From Myxococcus xanthus (GTDB taxonomy: Bacteria > Myxococcota > Myxococcia > Myxococcales > Myxococcaceae), in the NCBI RefSeq assembly GCF_900106535.1, contig NZ_FNOH01000008.1, positions 124,001 through 188,000 of the forward strand: a stretch of 64,000 nt of DNA, written 5' to 3'. This document shows positions 24,698 through 34,202 of the stretch, one piece after another (position 1 is the stretch's first letter; each line of letters opens with the position of its first letter). The position numbers and the translations under genes were made by a program. Below the pieces are notes generated by a model. The model ran no database searches. It was given only the letters and a program-made list of their open reading frames with translations, and was not told where the DNA came from.

Positions 24698-27277
24698 CTA
24701 GTATCGAACCTTGACTTCGCTGAAGAACGACTGGGGCGGTGCTGGGAAGCCGTGGGACTCCTCGTACTTCGCGTTGAAGAGGTTGGAGCCGAGGAACGAC
24801 ACGGAGATGCCGTCGTAGACGTTGAAGCCCACACGCGCGCTGGCCGTGACGTAGCTGGGCAGCTGCACGCGGGTGGTGGGCAGGCCCGTCGTCTCGTCCA
24901 CCTCGAAGCCCGGGTCATAACGTGAGCCCACCAGCAGCGCGTACAGCTCCACGAAGGCGACCTTGCCGATGTTGGTCCGGCCACGCGCGTAGATGCGATG
25001 GGCCGGCGCGTAGTCCAGCGGTGACTGAGGGCCGTCGTCGTACGGCAGCGCCTTGGCGTCGAGGAACTGGTACGCGATGTCGAAGGACGAGTTGATGGAC
25101 GGAATCTGCGCGGCCGCTTCCAGCTCGAAGCCCGCCACCCGCGCGTCGCCCAGGTTCTGGAACTGCGACACAGAGCCGAAGACGAGCTGCTGGTTGATGA
25201 AGTTCTTCGCCAGATTGTAGAAGCCCGTACCCGTCAGGCGCACCCTCCGATCGAAAGGCCAGAAATCCACCGATGCCTCGATGGTGTCCAGCGTCTCCGC
25301 GCGAAGGTTGGAGTTGCCCACCAGTGTGGCCGCGTACATCTGCTGGTTGATGGCCAGCTCCGCCAACGTGGGCGCACGGAAGGCGCGGCCGTAGTTGGTG
25401 CGCAACGTCAGCAACTCCGGCACCGCGTGGAACACGACGCTGGCGCGCGGCGAAACCTGGTCCGTGCGGTTCTGCCAGACCCGCTCCGGAATCTGGTAGC
25501 GGTCGTAACGGGCACCCGCGCCGAACACCAGCCGGTTGAAGAGGCGGTACTCCGCGTCCACGAAGCCGCCCAGGATGGTCTGCCGCGTGTCGTCCATGCT
25601 CAGCTCGGGCAGGACGTTGGGCACGTTGACGGCGTCCGCCTTCAAGTCACCACCGAAGGTGACGTTGAGGTCGCCCATCGTCCACAGCGCGCGCGCCTCG
25701 CCGCCCAGCCGGCGCCGCTTGCCCAGCGCACGGGTGGGGTCGCCGCCGAAGGCGTTCTCCATCAACACGTCGCGGCGCTTGAAGAGGCCGTACGCCTGGC
25801 CGAAGAGGCGCAGGTTATCGGTGACTTGCTGGTCCACCTGCGCGGACGCGTTGAAGTTCTGCACCGACTCGGAGTCGTTCGGCGTGTAGTGGCAGCGGCC
25901 GCAGTTGCCCACGGTGGAGATGTGCGTGCCACCCGGGCGGCCAATCTCCGCGTCCGTGAAGTCCGCGTCCAGCGCCAGGGGCCCGATGCGCACCTTGCCG
26001 TTGACCTGGTGAACCAGTGAGTCCTGGTTGGTGTCCACCCGGCCCACGCGCGGGTCGTTGAAGAGCTGCGGGCCGTCCGAGCCGAAGCCGTAGTAGCCCA
26101 GCAGCGCCTCCACCGGACCACCACGGCCCGCCACGGTGCCATGCAGACGCCACGTCTGGTCCTGGCCCGCCAGCACCCGGGCCTCGGCGCCCACGTTCTT
26201 GCCCTTCTCGATGAGGTCCGACGGCTGGCGCTGGATGACGTTGATGACGCCGCTGAAGGCGTTGGAGCCGTACAGCGAGGAACCCGGGCCGCGGATGACC
26301 TCCACCTGCTTGAGGTTGGTGAGCGGCGTGGTTTCGTCCCCGTAGAACTGGCCCGTCCACGGGTCCGTCAGCGGACGGCCGTCCTGGAGCAGCAACAGGC
26401 GGTTGGACAGGTAGTTGGAGCCCAGGCCGCGCGCGCTCACCGCCGCCTTGCGCATGGAGCCCCGGCGGCACTCCATGCCGGGGAAGTACTGGATGGCCTC
26501 GCACAGCGTGAACTGGCCAGTGCCTTCCAACTCGTCGGCCGGAATCCAGGACACCGTGAGGGGCACGTCGGAGATGCGCTGGTTGCGCTTGCCGGCGGTG
26601 GTCACCACCGCCTCGCTCAGCACGCGGTTGACGGACTCCTCCAGCGCGTCGGCGCCGTCCAGCGGGTCCGTCCCCAGGCCCGCGAGCCCGGACTGCGGCG
26701 GCAAGGGGCGATCCAGGGTCGGCTCCGCGAAGGGCGCGCTGATGGGAATGTTCGACGAGGGCGCGGGCTGGTGCGCGGGCAGCGTCGCGGTGGCCGGCGA
26801 GAGATGCGTCGGCGCGTCCGGCGGGTTGAAGTCCGCGCCGACCGGCGGCAGCGCCTGCGGTGAGGCAGGCTCGGCCGTCAGGGGCGTGGCCGGCGTCAGG
26901 GGCGCGGCGGAGGGCGGCGTGGGCACGGGTGCCGGCGCGCTCGCGGGCGACGGATCATCCGTGGCAGGCCCGCCACCCAGGACGGGAATCTCCGGCTCAT
27001 CCGCGTCCTCGATGGGCGGCTTCACGGGCTTCTTCGGCTTCTTCGCCGTCTTCGCGGCGGGACGCGCGGGGGCCGCGGGCTTCACCACCCGCTTCCGGCG
27101 TTTCACCTTGGCGGGAGCCTCCGCCTCCGCGGCCTCCTGCGCTGCCGCGCTCGAAGGGACGGCGAGGGACAGCACGCACAGCATGATGGAAAGAGGCAGG
27201 CCGGCGCGCAGGGCGCGGCGACCGGCAACCGCCTTCGCCGCGCCCAGCCGCGGCTCACCGAACAGAGTCGAGTGCAT
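24698..27277 (-). CDS. TonB-dependent outer-membrane receptor
   Basis: An 859-residue protein with a signal peptide ending SAAAQ, then a long Ala/Pro/Lys-rich spacer (about residues 50-215). The plug domain follows, with NQRISDVPLTV and the conserved VIRGPGSSLYGSNAFSGVINVI. A beta-barrel fills the remaining length and ends in an aromatic-rich SFFSEVKVRY strand. It most resembles siderophore/vitamin B12-type receptors. One barrel loop contains CGRCH (Cys459, Cys462, His463), the heme-attachment signature of c-type cytochromes, which is unusual in this family. The ATG at 27277 was chosen because it precedes the signal peptide. It lies in the middle of the signalling operon, so it may serve as a sensor as well as a transporter. 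Confidence 0.9.
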   Translation of the reverse strand: MHSTLFGEPRLGAAKAVAGRRALRAGLPLSIMLCVLSLAVPSSAAAQEAAEAEAPAKVKRRKRVVKPAAPARPAAKTAKKPKKPVKPPIEDADEPEIPVLGGGPATDDPSPASAPAPVPTPPSAAPLTPATPLTAEPASPQALPPVGADFNPPDAPTHLSPATATLPAHQPAPSSNIPISAPFAEPTLDRPLPPQSGLAGLGTDPLDGADALEESVNRVLSEAVVTTAGKRNQRISDVPLTVSWIPADELEGTGQFTLCEAIQYFPGMECRRGSMRKAAVSARGLGSNYLSNRLLLLQDGRPLTDPWTGQFYGDETTPLTNLKQVEVIRGPGSSLYGSNAFSGVINVIQRQPSDLIEKGKNVGAEARVLAGQDQTWRLHGTVAGRGGPVEALLGYYGFGSDGPQLFNDPRVGRVDTNQDSLVHQVNGKVRIGPLALDADFTDAEIGRPGGTHISTVGNCGRCHYTPNDSESVQNFNASAQVDQQVTDNLRLFGQAYGLFKRRDVLMENAFGGDPTRALGKRRRLGGEARALWTMGDLNVTFGGDLKADAVNVPNVLPELSMDDTRQTILGGFVDAEYRLFNRLVFGAGARYDRYQIPERVWQNRTDQVSPRASVVFHAVPELLTLRTNYGRAFRAPTLAELAINQQMYAATLVGNSNLRAETLDTIEASVDFWPFDRRVRLTGTGFYNLAKNFINQQLVFGSVSQFQNLGDARVAGFELEAAAQIPSINSSFDIAYQFLDAKALPYDDGPQSPLDYAPAHRIYARGRTNIGKVAFVELYALLVGSRYDPGFEVDETTGLPTTRVQLPSYVTASARVGFNVYDGISVSFLGSNLFNAKYEESHGFPAPPQSFFSEVKVRY

Positions 27278-27473
27278 CGTTCTCACATCCAAGGGTGGAG
27301 CATGGACACCCGAGGTCCTGTACGTACGACCCGGAGACGGGCTCGGCGCCAGCGCTTGCGTCCGGGGGAACGCGGTTTCTCGGCTGGACACCAACGCCAT
27401 CATTTTCAAGCTACCCCAGAGACAACGCCGGGCCAAGTCGCTGGCTCTCATTCTCTAGAAACTCGGGAAAGGT

Positions 27474-28394
27474 TCAGTCGTCCGGCTGTTCCGCGGAGAC
27501 GGCGAGGTCTCCAACGAAGGACGGAAGCGCGGGGCCCAGCTCCTCCGAGCGCACCAGCACCTCGGCCTCCACGTGAAGCTCGGCCCCTTCCGCCAGCACC
27601 GGCTGACGCCGCGGCGGGCCACGCGTGACGAGCTTGCTGAACTCGTCGAAGTCCTTGTCCTGGAGCCGCGCGAAGGCATCGAAGGGCGCCACCGCGCCCA
27701 CCTTCCCCAGCGCGCCGGTGAGCGCGGCCTCGTGGTTGCGCAGGTCCACCAGCACGGCACCCGGCACCCGGCCACTGCGGAAGAGCACGCGCACATCCTT
27801 GCCCTTGGGCACGTGCGCCAGCGGGACGAGCGCCGCCTCCGCGCCCTTGGCCTCCAGCATCTTCAGCGCGGACTCCACGTTCGGCACGGGGGCCAGCTTG
27901 AAGTGCTTCTGGGCGTCCAGGTCGCCACCGAGCACGACGTGGGTGACGAACTTCGGGTCCGCCGGGCCCGCGCCCTTCACGTGCGCCAGGCGCTTGCCGG
28001 CGAGGTCCTTCACCACGCCGCGCTGCAACGCGACAATGGCCCAACGCTGCTGCGTGTCACCCGCGCGTGAGGCCCAGGCCACCGGCTTCGCCTTCGCGCC
28101 CAACTGCACCGCGGCCCACGCATCCACCACCGCGAAGTCCACCATCCCGCCCGCCACCGCGCGGGAGAAGTCCTCGTAGCGGCCGAAGCTCTTGGCGGCC
28201 ACGGGCGTGTCCAGGGTCTCCGTCAGCCGGGCGGCCAGGGCCTCCGCGTACTCGAAGCGCTCCTGGCCATCGGCGAGCGTGGTGGCGAGGAACACCCCCA
28301 GCGTGGCCTTCTTCGGCGCCGCGAGCGCGGAACTGGCCGTCAGGGTGCAGGCCAGCACGAGGCCAGCCAGGAGGAAGCGAGGTGACGTCTTCAT
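27474..28394 (-). CDS. PhnD-like periplasmic substrate-binding protein
   Basis: A 306-residue protein with a clean signal peptide (cleavage after SSALA, about residue 25). The mature part follows the PhnD/phosphonate-binding layout: an LGVFLATTLADGQERFEYAEALAARL start, then FGRYEDFSRAVAGGMVDFAVVDAWAAVQL, which forms the hinge and ligand pocket. Relatives bind phosphite, phosphonates, phosphate or other small oxyanions. No ABC permease or ATPase is nearby, so it may hand a ligand or signal to a membrane partner rather than feed an importer. Its ATG overlaps the TPR gene stop as ATGA (28391-28394). Confidence 0.75.
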   Translation of the reverse strand: MKTSPRFLLAGLVLACTLTASSALAAPKKATLGVFLATTLADGQERFEYAEALAARLTETLDTPVAAKSFGRYEDFSRAVAGGMVDFAVVDAWAAVQLGAKAKPVAWASRAGDTQQRWAIVALQRGVVKDLAGKRLAHVKGAGPADPKFVTHVVLGGDLDAQKHFKLAPVPNVESALKMLEAKGAEAALVPLAHVPKGKDVRVLFRSGRVPGAVLVDLRNHEAALTGALGKVGAVAPFDAFARLQDKDFDEFSKLVTRGPPRRQPVLAEGAELHVEAEVLVRSEELGPALPSFVGDLAVSAEQPDD

Positions 28395-30907
28395 GGGGTC
28401 TCCTCCACGGTGGCGTCCGCGGGCGCGCCCGCGGCGGGCTCGGCCAGGCCGTGCAGACTCTGCAGGCGTTCCTTCCACTCACGCACCTGCGCCATGCGCG
28501 GGCCGCTGCCGCCGGCCAGGTAGCGGCGCCATGCCTCCACGGCCTCACCCGCGTCCTTGCGGCGCTCCTGCGCGTCGATGCCCAGGTTGAGCGCGGCCAC
28601 CGGCACGCTCGACTCCAGCCGGCGCCACGTCTCCACGGCGTCTGTCGTGCGGCCCTTGCGCCAGTCGACGCAGGCCAGGTTGTGCTGCACCTGCGTGTCG
28701 TCCGGATTGCCGGCGAGCGCGGCCTTGAAGGCCTTCTCCGCCGCCCTCATGTTGCCGGCATTGTACGCCTGGGATGCCTCGCGGCGGTGGAGCGCGCCCG
28801 TCATCGCCGTCAGCCACTTGGGCTGTCCGGGCATCGGCTTCTTCGCCGCCGCGGTCAACTGCTTGCGCGCGGCGGGCACCTGCCCCTTCTTGTAGAGCAC
28901 GAAGGCGGTGGCCAGCGCGCGCGTGTTGGGCCAGGCCCAGGGCTGCGTGGACGCAAGGGCCTTGGTGATGGCCGCGCTCGCCTCCGCGTGGCGCCCCGAC
29001 TCCGCGCGCGCCAGGCCGCGGACGAACTGGGCCAGCCGCACCAGCTCCTTGCGGTTGCCCGTGCCCAGCTTGTCCACCAAGTCCAAATCCCGCTCGGCGG
29101 CGTCGGCATCTCCGGCCTCCAGGCGCACCAGCGCCCGGCGCACCAGCACGCGCGGAAGGTTGGCGCCCGCCACCTGCGCCGCGGCGCGCGACGGGCCCAC
29201 CGCGGTGAGGCGCTGCACCGCCGCGTCCACCTGCCCCAGCTCCACCTCGGCCAGCGCGGCGCCGACGGAGGCCTCCGCCTGTTCGTCGGGCTCCTCCGTC
29301 TGGGCGGCCGCGCGGTTGAAGGCCTCCAGCGCCGCCTGGGCATCGTTCGTGGCCAGCCGCGCGTACCCCAGCAGCAAGCTGTCACGCCACGCGGCGCCCG
29401 GCAGCATCACGCCCTGCTCCATCACCTTGCGCGCGTCCGCGTAGGCGCGCGTCTCCAGCAGCGAGGCGCCCAGCCGGCGCGCCATGGGTGCGCCCCGGTC
29501 CAGGTCGTACGCGCGGCGCAAATCCCGGACGGCGTCCTCCAGCCGTCCCGTGCCCGCCCTGTCCCGCGCCCGGTGCGCCAGGGCCCGGGCCAGCCACTGC
29601 TTCGCCCCGGCGTGTTCCGGCTCCACCTGCAGCGCGTTGGCGTAGTCCTCGATGGCCTGGTCCCACTGGCCGGTGGCGAAGTGGTCCGCGCCCAGCAGCA
29701 CGTAGCCCAGGGCCTGACGCGGCGCCATCTCCACCACGCGCCGGTGCACCTCCACCGCGCGCTGGAAGCGGCCCGCGCGGCGATTCACCGAGCCCAGGTT
29801 GGCCCACAGCTCCAGGCTGTTGGCGCCCGCGCGCACCGCGCCCTCCAGGAACTGGATGGCCTCCTCGTGCCGGCCCTGTGCCTGGAGCGCCTTGCCCACC
29901 GCCATCTGCCCCAGCACCAGGCCCGGCTGGAGCTGGAGCACCTTGCGATACTCCGCCTCCGCGGCGGCCGCGTTCTTCTGGGCGAAGCGCACGTCACCCA
30001 GCAGCAGGTGCGCCGCGGGTGAGCTGCCCAGCTTCATCACCGCCTGGGCCTGCGTGTCCGCCTTCGCGACGTCCCCCGCGCCCAGGTACAGACGGGCCAG
30101 CTTCTCGCGCGCATCACCCGCCTGCGGGAAGCGCGTGGTGACGCCCTCCAGCAACGTGCGCGCCTCCACGGCCCTGCCCTCCAGCTCCAGCACCTGCGCC
30201 AGGCCCAGTTGCACCGACGGCGACTCTGGCCGGCCCGCCTGCGCCTGCTGGAAGGACGCGCGCGCCGCCGCGGCATCCCCGCGCAGCACATGGGCGCGAC
30301 CCAGCAGCTCGTGAATCTGGAAGTCGTTGGGTGCCAGGGCCTGCGGACGCAGCGCCAGGTAGCGCTTCAGCCGCGTGGCCGCCGCGTCTCCCTGCTGGAC
30401 GTAGAGGTAGTAGCTGGCCAGGTAGTAATGAACGATGAGGTGTTCGGCCTTGTCGGCCGTGGCCACCCGCTCCATCAGCGGCACGGCCTCCGGGAAGCGG
30501 CGCAGCTTGAAGTACGCCACGCTCACCGGATAGGCCAGGGCCAGCTCCGAGGGGTTCGCCGTCAGCACCGGCTGCACCCGGTCCACGGTGCGCTGCCAGT
30601 CATTGAGCGCGTTGGCGCTGGCACCCAGGCCGGCGGCGGCGGCCACGGAGCCAGGCTCGGCGGTCAGTGCCTGTTCGAAGAGGGCCAGGGCCTTGCGGTA
30701 CTTCTCCTCGGCCTCCTTCTTGTCACCCGAGGCGCTGGCGGCGCTGGCGGCCACCTGCGCCGCCTCGCCGTCCCGCACCAGCCGCTGGGATTCGGACATG
30801 GGCGGCGGGCGGTACTGGGCCAGCGCGGGCGGGCCGCACAGGGTGGTCAGCAGCGCGAGCGCCGGCGTGAGACGGCGCGACCGGGGATGTCGTGGGGAGC
30901 GTCGCAT
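28391..30907 (-). CDS. Secreted TPR-repeat protein
   Basis: An 838-residue protein with a signal peptide ending PPALAQ, followed by a nearly continuous array of TPR motifs from residue 60 to about 800. Examples are AAGLGASANALNDWQRTV, AKADTQAQAVMKLGSSP, and the late AEKAFKAALAGNPDDTQVQHNLACVDWRKG with textbook TPR spacing. It is probably periplasmic or outer-membrane associated and acts as a scaffold, perhaps between the receptor/binding protein and the inner-membrane phosphatase. It lies 23 bp after the SpoIIE phosphatase gene and is coupled to the PhnD-like gene. Confidence 0.85.
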   Translation of the reverse strand: MRRSPRHPRSRRLTPALALLTTLCGPPALAQYRPPPMSESQRLVRDGEAAQVAASAASASGDKKEAEEKYRKALALFEQALTAEPGSVAAAAGLGASANALNDWQRTVDRVQPVLTANPSELALAYPVSVAYFKLRRFPEAVPLMERVATADKAEHLIVHYYLASYYLYVQQGDAAATRLKRYLALRPQALAPNDFQIHELLGRAHVLRGDAAAARASFQQAQAGRPESPSVQLGLAQVLELEGRAVEARTLLEGVTTRFPQAGDAREKLARLYLGAGDVAKADTQAQAVMKLGSSPAAHLLLGDVRFAQKNAAAAEAEYRKVLQLQPGLVLGQMAVGKALQAQGRHEEAIQFLEGAVRAGANSLELWANLGSVNRRAGRFQRAVEVHRRVVEMAPRQALGYVLLGADHFATGQWDQAIEDYANALQVEPEHAGAKQWLARALAHRARDRAGTGRLEDAVRDLRRAYDLDRGAPMARRLGASLLETRAYADARKVMEQGVMLPGAAWRDSLLLGYARLATNDAQAALEAFNRAAAQTEEPDEQAEASVGAALAEVELGQVDAAVQRLTAVGPSRAAAQVAGANLPRVLVRRALVRLEAGDADAAERDLDLVDKLGTGNRKELVRLAQFVRGLARAESGRHAEASAAITKALASTQPWAWPNTRALATAFVLYKKGQVPAARKQLTAAAKKPMPGQPKWLTAMTGALHRREASQAYNAGNMRAAEKAFKAALAGNPDDTQVQHNLACVDWRKGRTTDAVETWRRLESSVPVAALNLGIDAQERRKDAGEAVEAWRRYLAGGSGPRMAQVREWKERLQSLHGLAEPAAGAPADATVEETP

Positions 30908-30930
30908 GCGTGTGGAGTCCCAGAAGGAAG

Positions 30931-32706
30931 TCAGGCGGCGGGGCTGAACTCGGCCACGACGACGGTGATGTCGTCCCGCTGCGGCTGGCCGGCGCTGAAG
31001 GCGCGAGCGTCCGCCAGCACCGCGTCACGCAGCGCCTCCGCGGACAGGTGGGCGTGCGCCTGGACCGCGGCGGCCAGACGCTGGGTGCCGTAGAGCTTGC
31101 CCGCGTTGTCGCGCGCCTCGGTGAGGCCGTCCGTGTACCAGACCACCACGTCCCCTGGCCGCAGCTGGGCCTGGCGCGAGGTGAACTGGGATTCGACGGA
31201 GGCGCCCAGCAGCGGGCCGCGCGCGGGCAGCGATGCAATCTGACCGCTGCGCTTGTTGAACACCAGCGGACTGGGGTGCGCGCCCGCCGCGTAGTCGATG
31301 TAGCCGTTGGACACGTCGATGACGGCCAGCGCGCTGGACATCTGGTGCTCACCGCGGCCCACGTTGGCCAGCGTCACGTTGAGGGCGGTGATGAGCATCT
31401 GCGCGTTGACCTGCGACGGCTCGCGCAGCGTCATCGCCGAGGCGAAGCCACTGGTGGCGCTGGTGGCCACCAGCGACGTGGACAGGCCGTGGCCCGTCAC
31501 GTCGCCAATGCCAATGACGATGCGCCGGTCATCCAGCGCGGCCCGGAACCACCAGTCGCCGCCGCACGCATCCGCGGTGACGACCAGGCCGGCGATGCGC
31601 AGCGGCCCCACCTGCACGCCCTCGCGCCCCGGCAGCAGCGTCTCCTGCACGGTGCGCGCGAGCGACACCTCTCGCTCCAACTGCGCCTTGGCCCGCACGT
31701 CCTCCAGCAGCACCTTGATGCGCTCGGCCATGTGGTTGAACACCACGCCCAGCGTCACCACCTCGCGGCCCGCGCCCTGCGCCGTTCCCGCCCGCGCGCT
31801 CAGGTTGCCGGCGGCCAGTTGCATCACCTTGCCGGTCAGCATGCCCAGCGGCCGGGTGATGCGCCGGCTCTGGTAGGCCACCAGCACGCCCGCCAGCACC
31901 ACGAAGCCCAGCCCCAGCCCCAGCATGCGCAGCGTGGTGGCGCGCACCGTGGCGCGCTTGTCCTGCTCCAGCGACGCCAGCTGCTGCTGCAGCCCGCCCA
32001 GCGAGTAGCTGATGACGACCAGCCCCTTGCCGCTGCTGGAGCCGTAGTCGATGGGCTCCTGGATTTCGGAGATGGGCTGCCCCCGGTAGAAAGCGCTCAC
32101 CAGCCGGCGCTCGGCGCGGCGGACCGGCGCGACGTCCTCCTTGTCCTCGCTGGCGCCTTCGCTGTCCGCCATCCGGACTCCGTCCGGGTCGAAAATCTGC
32201 ACCCGGAGGATGTTCGGGTTCGTCTTGACGATGGAGCCCGCCACCTCTTCGAGGAAGGCGTAGTTGTTGTCGCGCAGGTTGGTGGCGGAGGTGAGCGCGA
32301 TGGTCTGCCCCACCGTCTGGCCCAGCTCGCGCGCCTGCTCCTGGATGCGCTCCTTGGAGACGAGCGCCGTCTCCTCGAACTGGGACTTGGTGGAGGCCAC
32401 CGACAGCGCCGCCAGCAAGCCCACGATGAGCACCACCAGGACGCCGGTGGTGAGCAGAAGAATCTGGTCCAGCCGCAGGCCCTTGATCTGGGCCACGTTG
32501 GGCAGCTCGCCCGCCTCCAGTGGCGCGATGAGGGTGCGGGTGCCGCCCTCCGCCAGCCCCAACGGGCCCGTCAGGCGCGTGGCGGTGGACTCCCGCGCAC
32601 TGGTGACTTCCTGGGTGCCTGTCCGCTCGGACGGCGGGAGCGCGGCGTCATCCGGGAACTCGTCGGACGCGGGCGCGGACTTCAGTCGCGTATTCGTACT
32701 GGACAA
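30931..32706 (-). CDS. Membrane-bound SpoIIE-type PP2C phosphatase with sensor and HAMP
   Basis: A 591-residue protein. A Ser/Thr-rich cytoplasmic N-terminus precedes the first membrane helix (about 82-103), an extracytoplasmic sensor of about 160 residues, a second helix (about 270-290), a HAMP linker (RRITRPLGMLTGKVMQLAAGNLSARA) and a SpoIIE domain. The SpoIIE domain has SLARTVQETLLPG, CGGDWW, GDVTGHG with metal-binding Asp, and YTDGLTEARD. Such proteins dephosphorylate STAS anti-anti-sigma factors. The start is a TTG at 32706; no in-frame ATG precedes the first helix and the ribosome site is weak. It is the first gene of the run and most likely its input sensor. Confidence 0.85.
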   Translation of the reverse strand: MSSTNTRLKSAPASDEFPDDAALPPSERTGTQEVTSARESTATRLTGPLGLAEGGTRTLIAPLEAGELPNVAQIKGLRLDQILLLTTGVLVVLIVGLLAALSVASTKSQFEETALVSKERIQEQARELGQTVGQTIALTSATNLRDNNYAFLEEVAGSIVKTNPNILRVQIFDPDGVRMADSEGASEDKEDVAPVRRAERRLVSAFYRGQPISEIQEPIDYGSSSGKGLVVISYSLGGLQQQLASLEQDKRATVRATTLRMLGLGLGFVVLAGVLVAYQSRRITRPLGMLTGKVMQLAAGNLSARAGTAQGAGREVVTLGVVFNHMAERIKVLLEDVRAKAQLEREVSLARTVQETLLPGREGVQVGPLRIAGLVVTADACGGDWWFRAALDDRRIVIGIGDVTGHGLSTSLVATSATSGFASAMTLREPSQVNAQMLITALNVTLANVGRGEHQMSSALAVIDVSNGYIDYAAGAHPSPLVFNKRSGQIASLPARGPLLGASVESQFTSRQAQLRPGDVVVWYTDGLTEARDNAGKLYGTQRLAAAVQAHAHLSAEALRDAVLADARAFSAGQPQRDDITVVVAEFSPAA

Positions 32707-32968
32707 GGGCGGGCCGGGGTGGGGACGCGCGGGGGAGCGCGGGGGGAAACAGGGGTGTTTCGAGACTCTATCTCACTTCTCGTGCTTCGCGAGGCCCTGT
32801 CCCCACATCCACGCCGCGCCGGGGAAGACGCCACGGCCGGCATGTCACTGAAGCCATGTCATGCCAATGTCATGGCCTGCTTGGAGCCCCGCGTCATTCA
32901 CCCGGGTCCGCCGCGCCTCCCCCCTTCGCCGGGCGCGGTGCGGGTGCGCCCGTTACAGTCGGATGTCC

Positions 32969-34078
32969 ATGCGGCCCCACTTCCACGTGGCCGGCTTTCC
33001 CGTCCGGCTCCATCCGCTCTTCTTCGTCGTCGCATTGATGACGGGCTGGACGCTCATCTCCGAGCCCGCGCGGCTCGCGTTGTGGGTGGGCATCGTCTTC
33101 GTGTCGGTGCTGCTCCATGAACTGGGGCATGCGCTGGCCTTCCGCCGCTACGGCTGTCCCGCTCGAATCGAGCTGCACGGAATGGGCGGCACCACCCAGA
33201 CCCACGACGCCGCGCACCTCACTCACCAGCAGTCGGCCTTCGTGAGCTTCGCCGGGCCGGGCATCGGCTTCCTGGCGGGAGGGCTCATCTGGGGTCTGTC
33301 GCAGCTCGTTCCCCTGGGTGAGCCGGGCGGACTGGCGGACCAGGGCGTGCGGCAGTTCCTGTGGGTCAACATCGGCTGGGGGCTCTTCAACCTGCTGCCC
33401 ATGCAGCCGCTGGACGGTGGACATCTGCTGGCGGACCTGGTGCGCGCCCGCAGCGGCTACCGCCACGAACGGGGGGTGCTCGGCGTGGGCATCGCCACGG
33501 CGGTGGTGGTGCTGGGGCTGGCCATCTGGTCGAAGCAGCTGTGGATGGGGATGCTGGCGATGGTGCTGGGGGTGATGAACCTCGAGCAGCTCCGCCGCAC
33601 GCCGAAGCGGCGCCCCGCCGAGCGGCGGTTCGCCCTCCCCCGCCTGGTCCGCAAGCCCGAGGCGGCACCGGCGGGCGCCATCTCCATCGAGCAGTTGATG
33701 GACGAGCTGCGCGGAACGCCCCGCCCCCCAGGCGCGGCCGATGCAGATGATGACCTGGAGGGCCCTCATGATCCGGCCCTGGTGGGCGAGATGCTCCTGG
33801 ACAACGGGCTGCCGGAGCTGGCCGTGGGCTCGCTCCAATCCGCCTTCACGCAGGCGCCCCTGGCGCGCACCGGCCATGCCCTGGTGCTGGCGCTGCTGCA
33901 CACCGGGCGGCTCCAGGAACTGGCCTCGCTGCTGGACAGCTCGCACGCCCGGCAGCTGTCCGAGGACACGCTGGCCCTCATCTCCGAACACGCCGGGACG
34001 GCCAGTGAGGCCCCACTCACCGAGCGGATTACCGCGCTGCGGCACGGGCGGACTCCTGCCACGGATGAGCCCCGCTGA
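32969..34078 (+). CDS. M50/site-2-type membrane metalloprotease with C-terminal extension
   Basis: A 369-residue protein starting MRPHFHVAGFPVRLHPLF, as in S2P relatives. It has the zinc motif HELGHA near residue 55 within a hydrophobic helix, and the third zinc ligand in LLPMQPLDGGHL near 150. Four or more membrane segments end near residue 200. A soluble tail of about 160 residues follows, with helix-pair (TPR-like) features, instead of the CBS or PDZ domains often found here. The likely role is intramembrane cleavage of a regulator or housekeeping proteolysis. Two starts are close together (32963 and 32969) with little Shine-Dalgarno and a TACAGT -10-like box just upstream, so the mRNA may be nearly leaderless. 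Confidence 0.85.
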   Translation: MRPHFHVAGFPVRLHPLFFVVALMTGWTLISEPARLALWVGIVFVSVLLHELGHALAFRRYGCPARIELHGMGGTTQTHDAAHLTHQQSAFVSFAGPGIGFLAGGLIWGLSQLVPLGEPGGLADQGVRQFLWVNIGWGLFNLLPMQPLDGGHLLADLVRARSGYRHERGVLGVGIATAVVVLGLAIWSKQLWMGMLAMVLGVMNLEQLRRTPKRRPAERRFALPRLVRKPEAAPAGAISIEQLMDELRGTPRPPGAADADDDLEGPHDPALVGEMLLDNGLPELAVGSLQSAFTQAPLARTGHALVLALLHTGRLQELASLLDSSHARQLSEDTLALISEHAGTASEAPLTERITALRHGRTPATDEPR

Positions 34079-34140
34079 TTGCCGCGCCGCGCCAGAAGGT
34101 GCTCTCCGCCTGACGTCCGGCAGGCGGCCCATCAACTGCC

Positions 34141-34170
34141 TTGAGCGGGAGGCACGTATCCGGGTTATAG
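34141..34170 (+). promoter_or_regulatory. Possible sigma-70-type promoter for the E1 operon
   Basis: TTGAGC at 34141-34146 and TTATAG at 34165-34170 are separated by 18 bp, about 33 bp upstream of the E1 alpha start. This is a reasonable housekeeping promoter for an otherwise G/C-only stretch. Confidence 0.4.
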
Positions 34171-34202
34171 GGGCGTCCCCTCCAGCCAGAGGAAGGTCGC
34201 GC

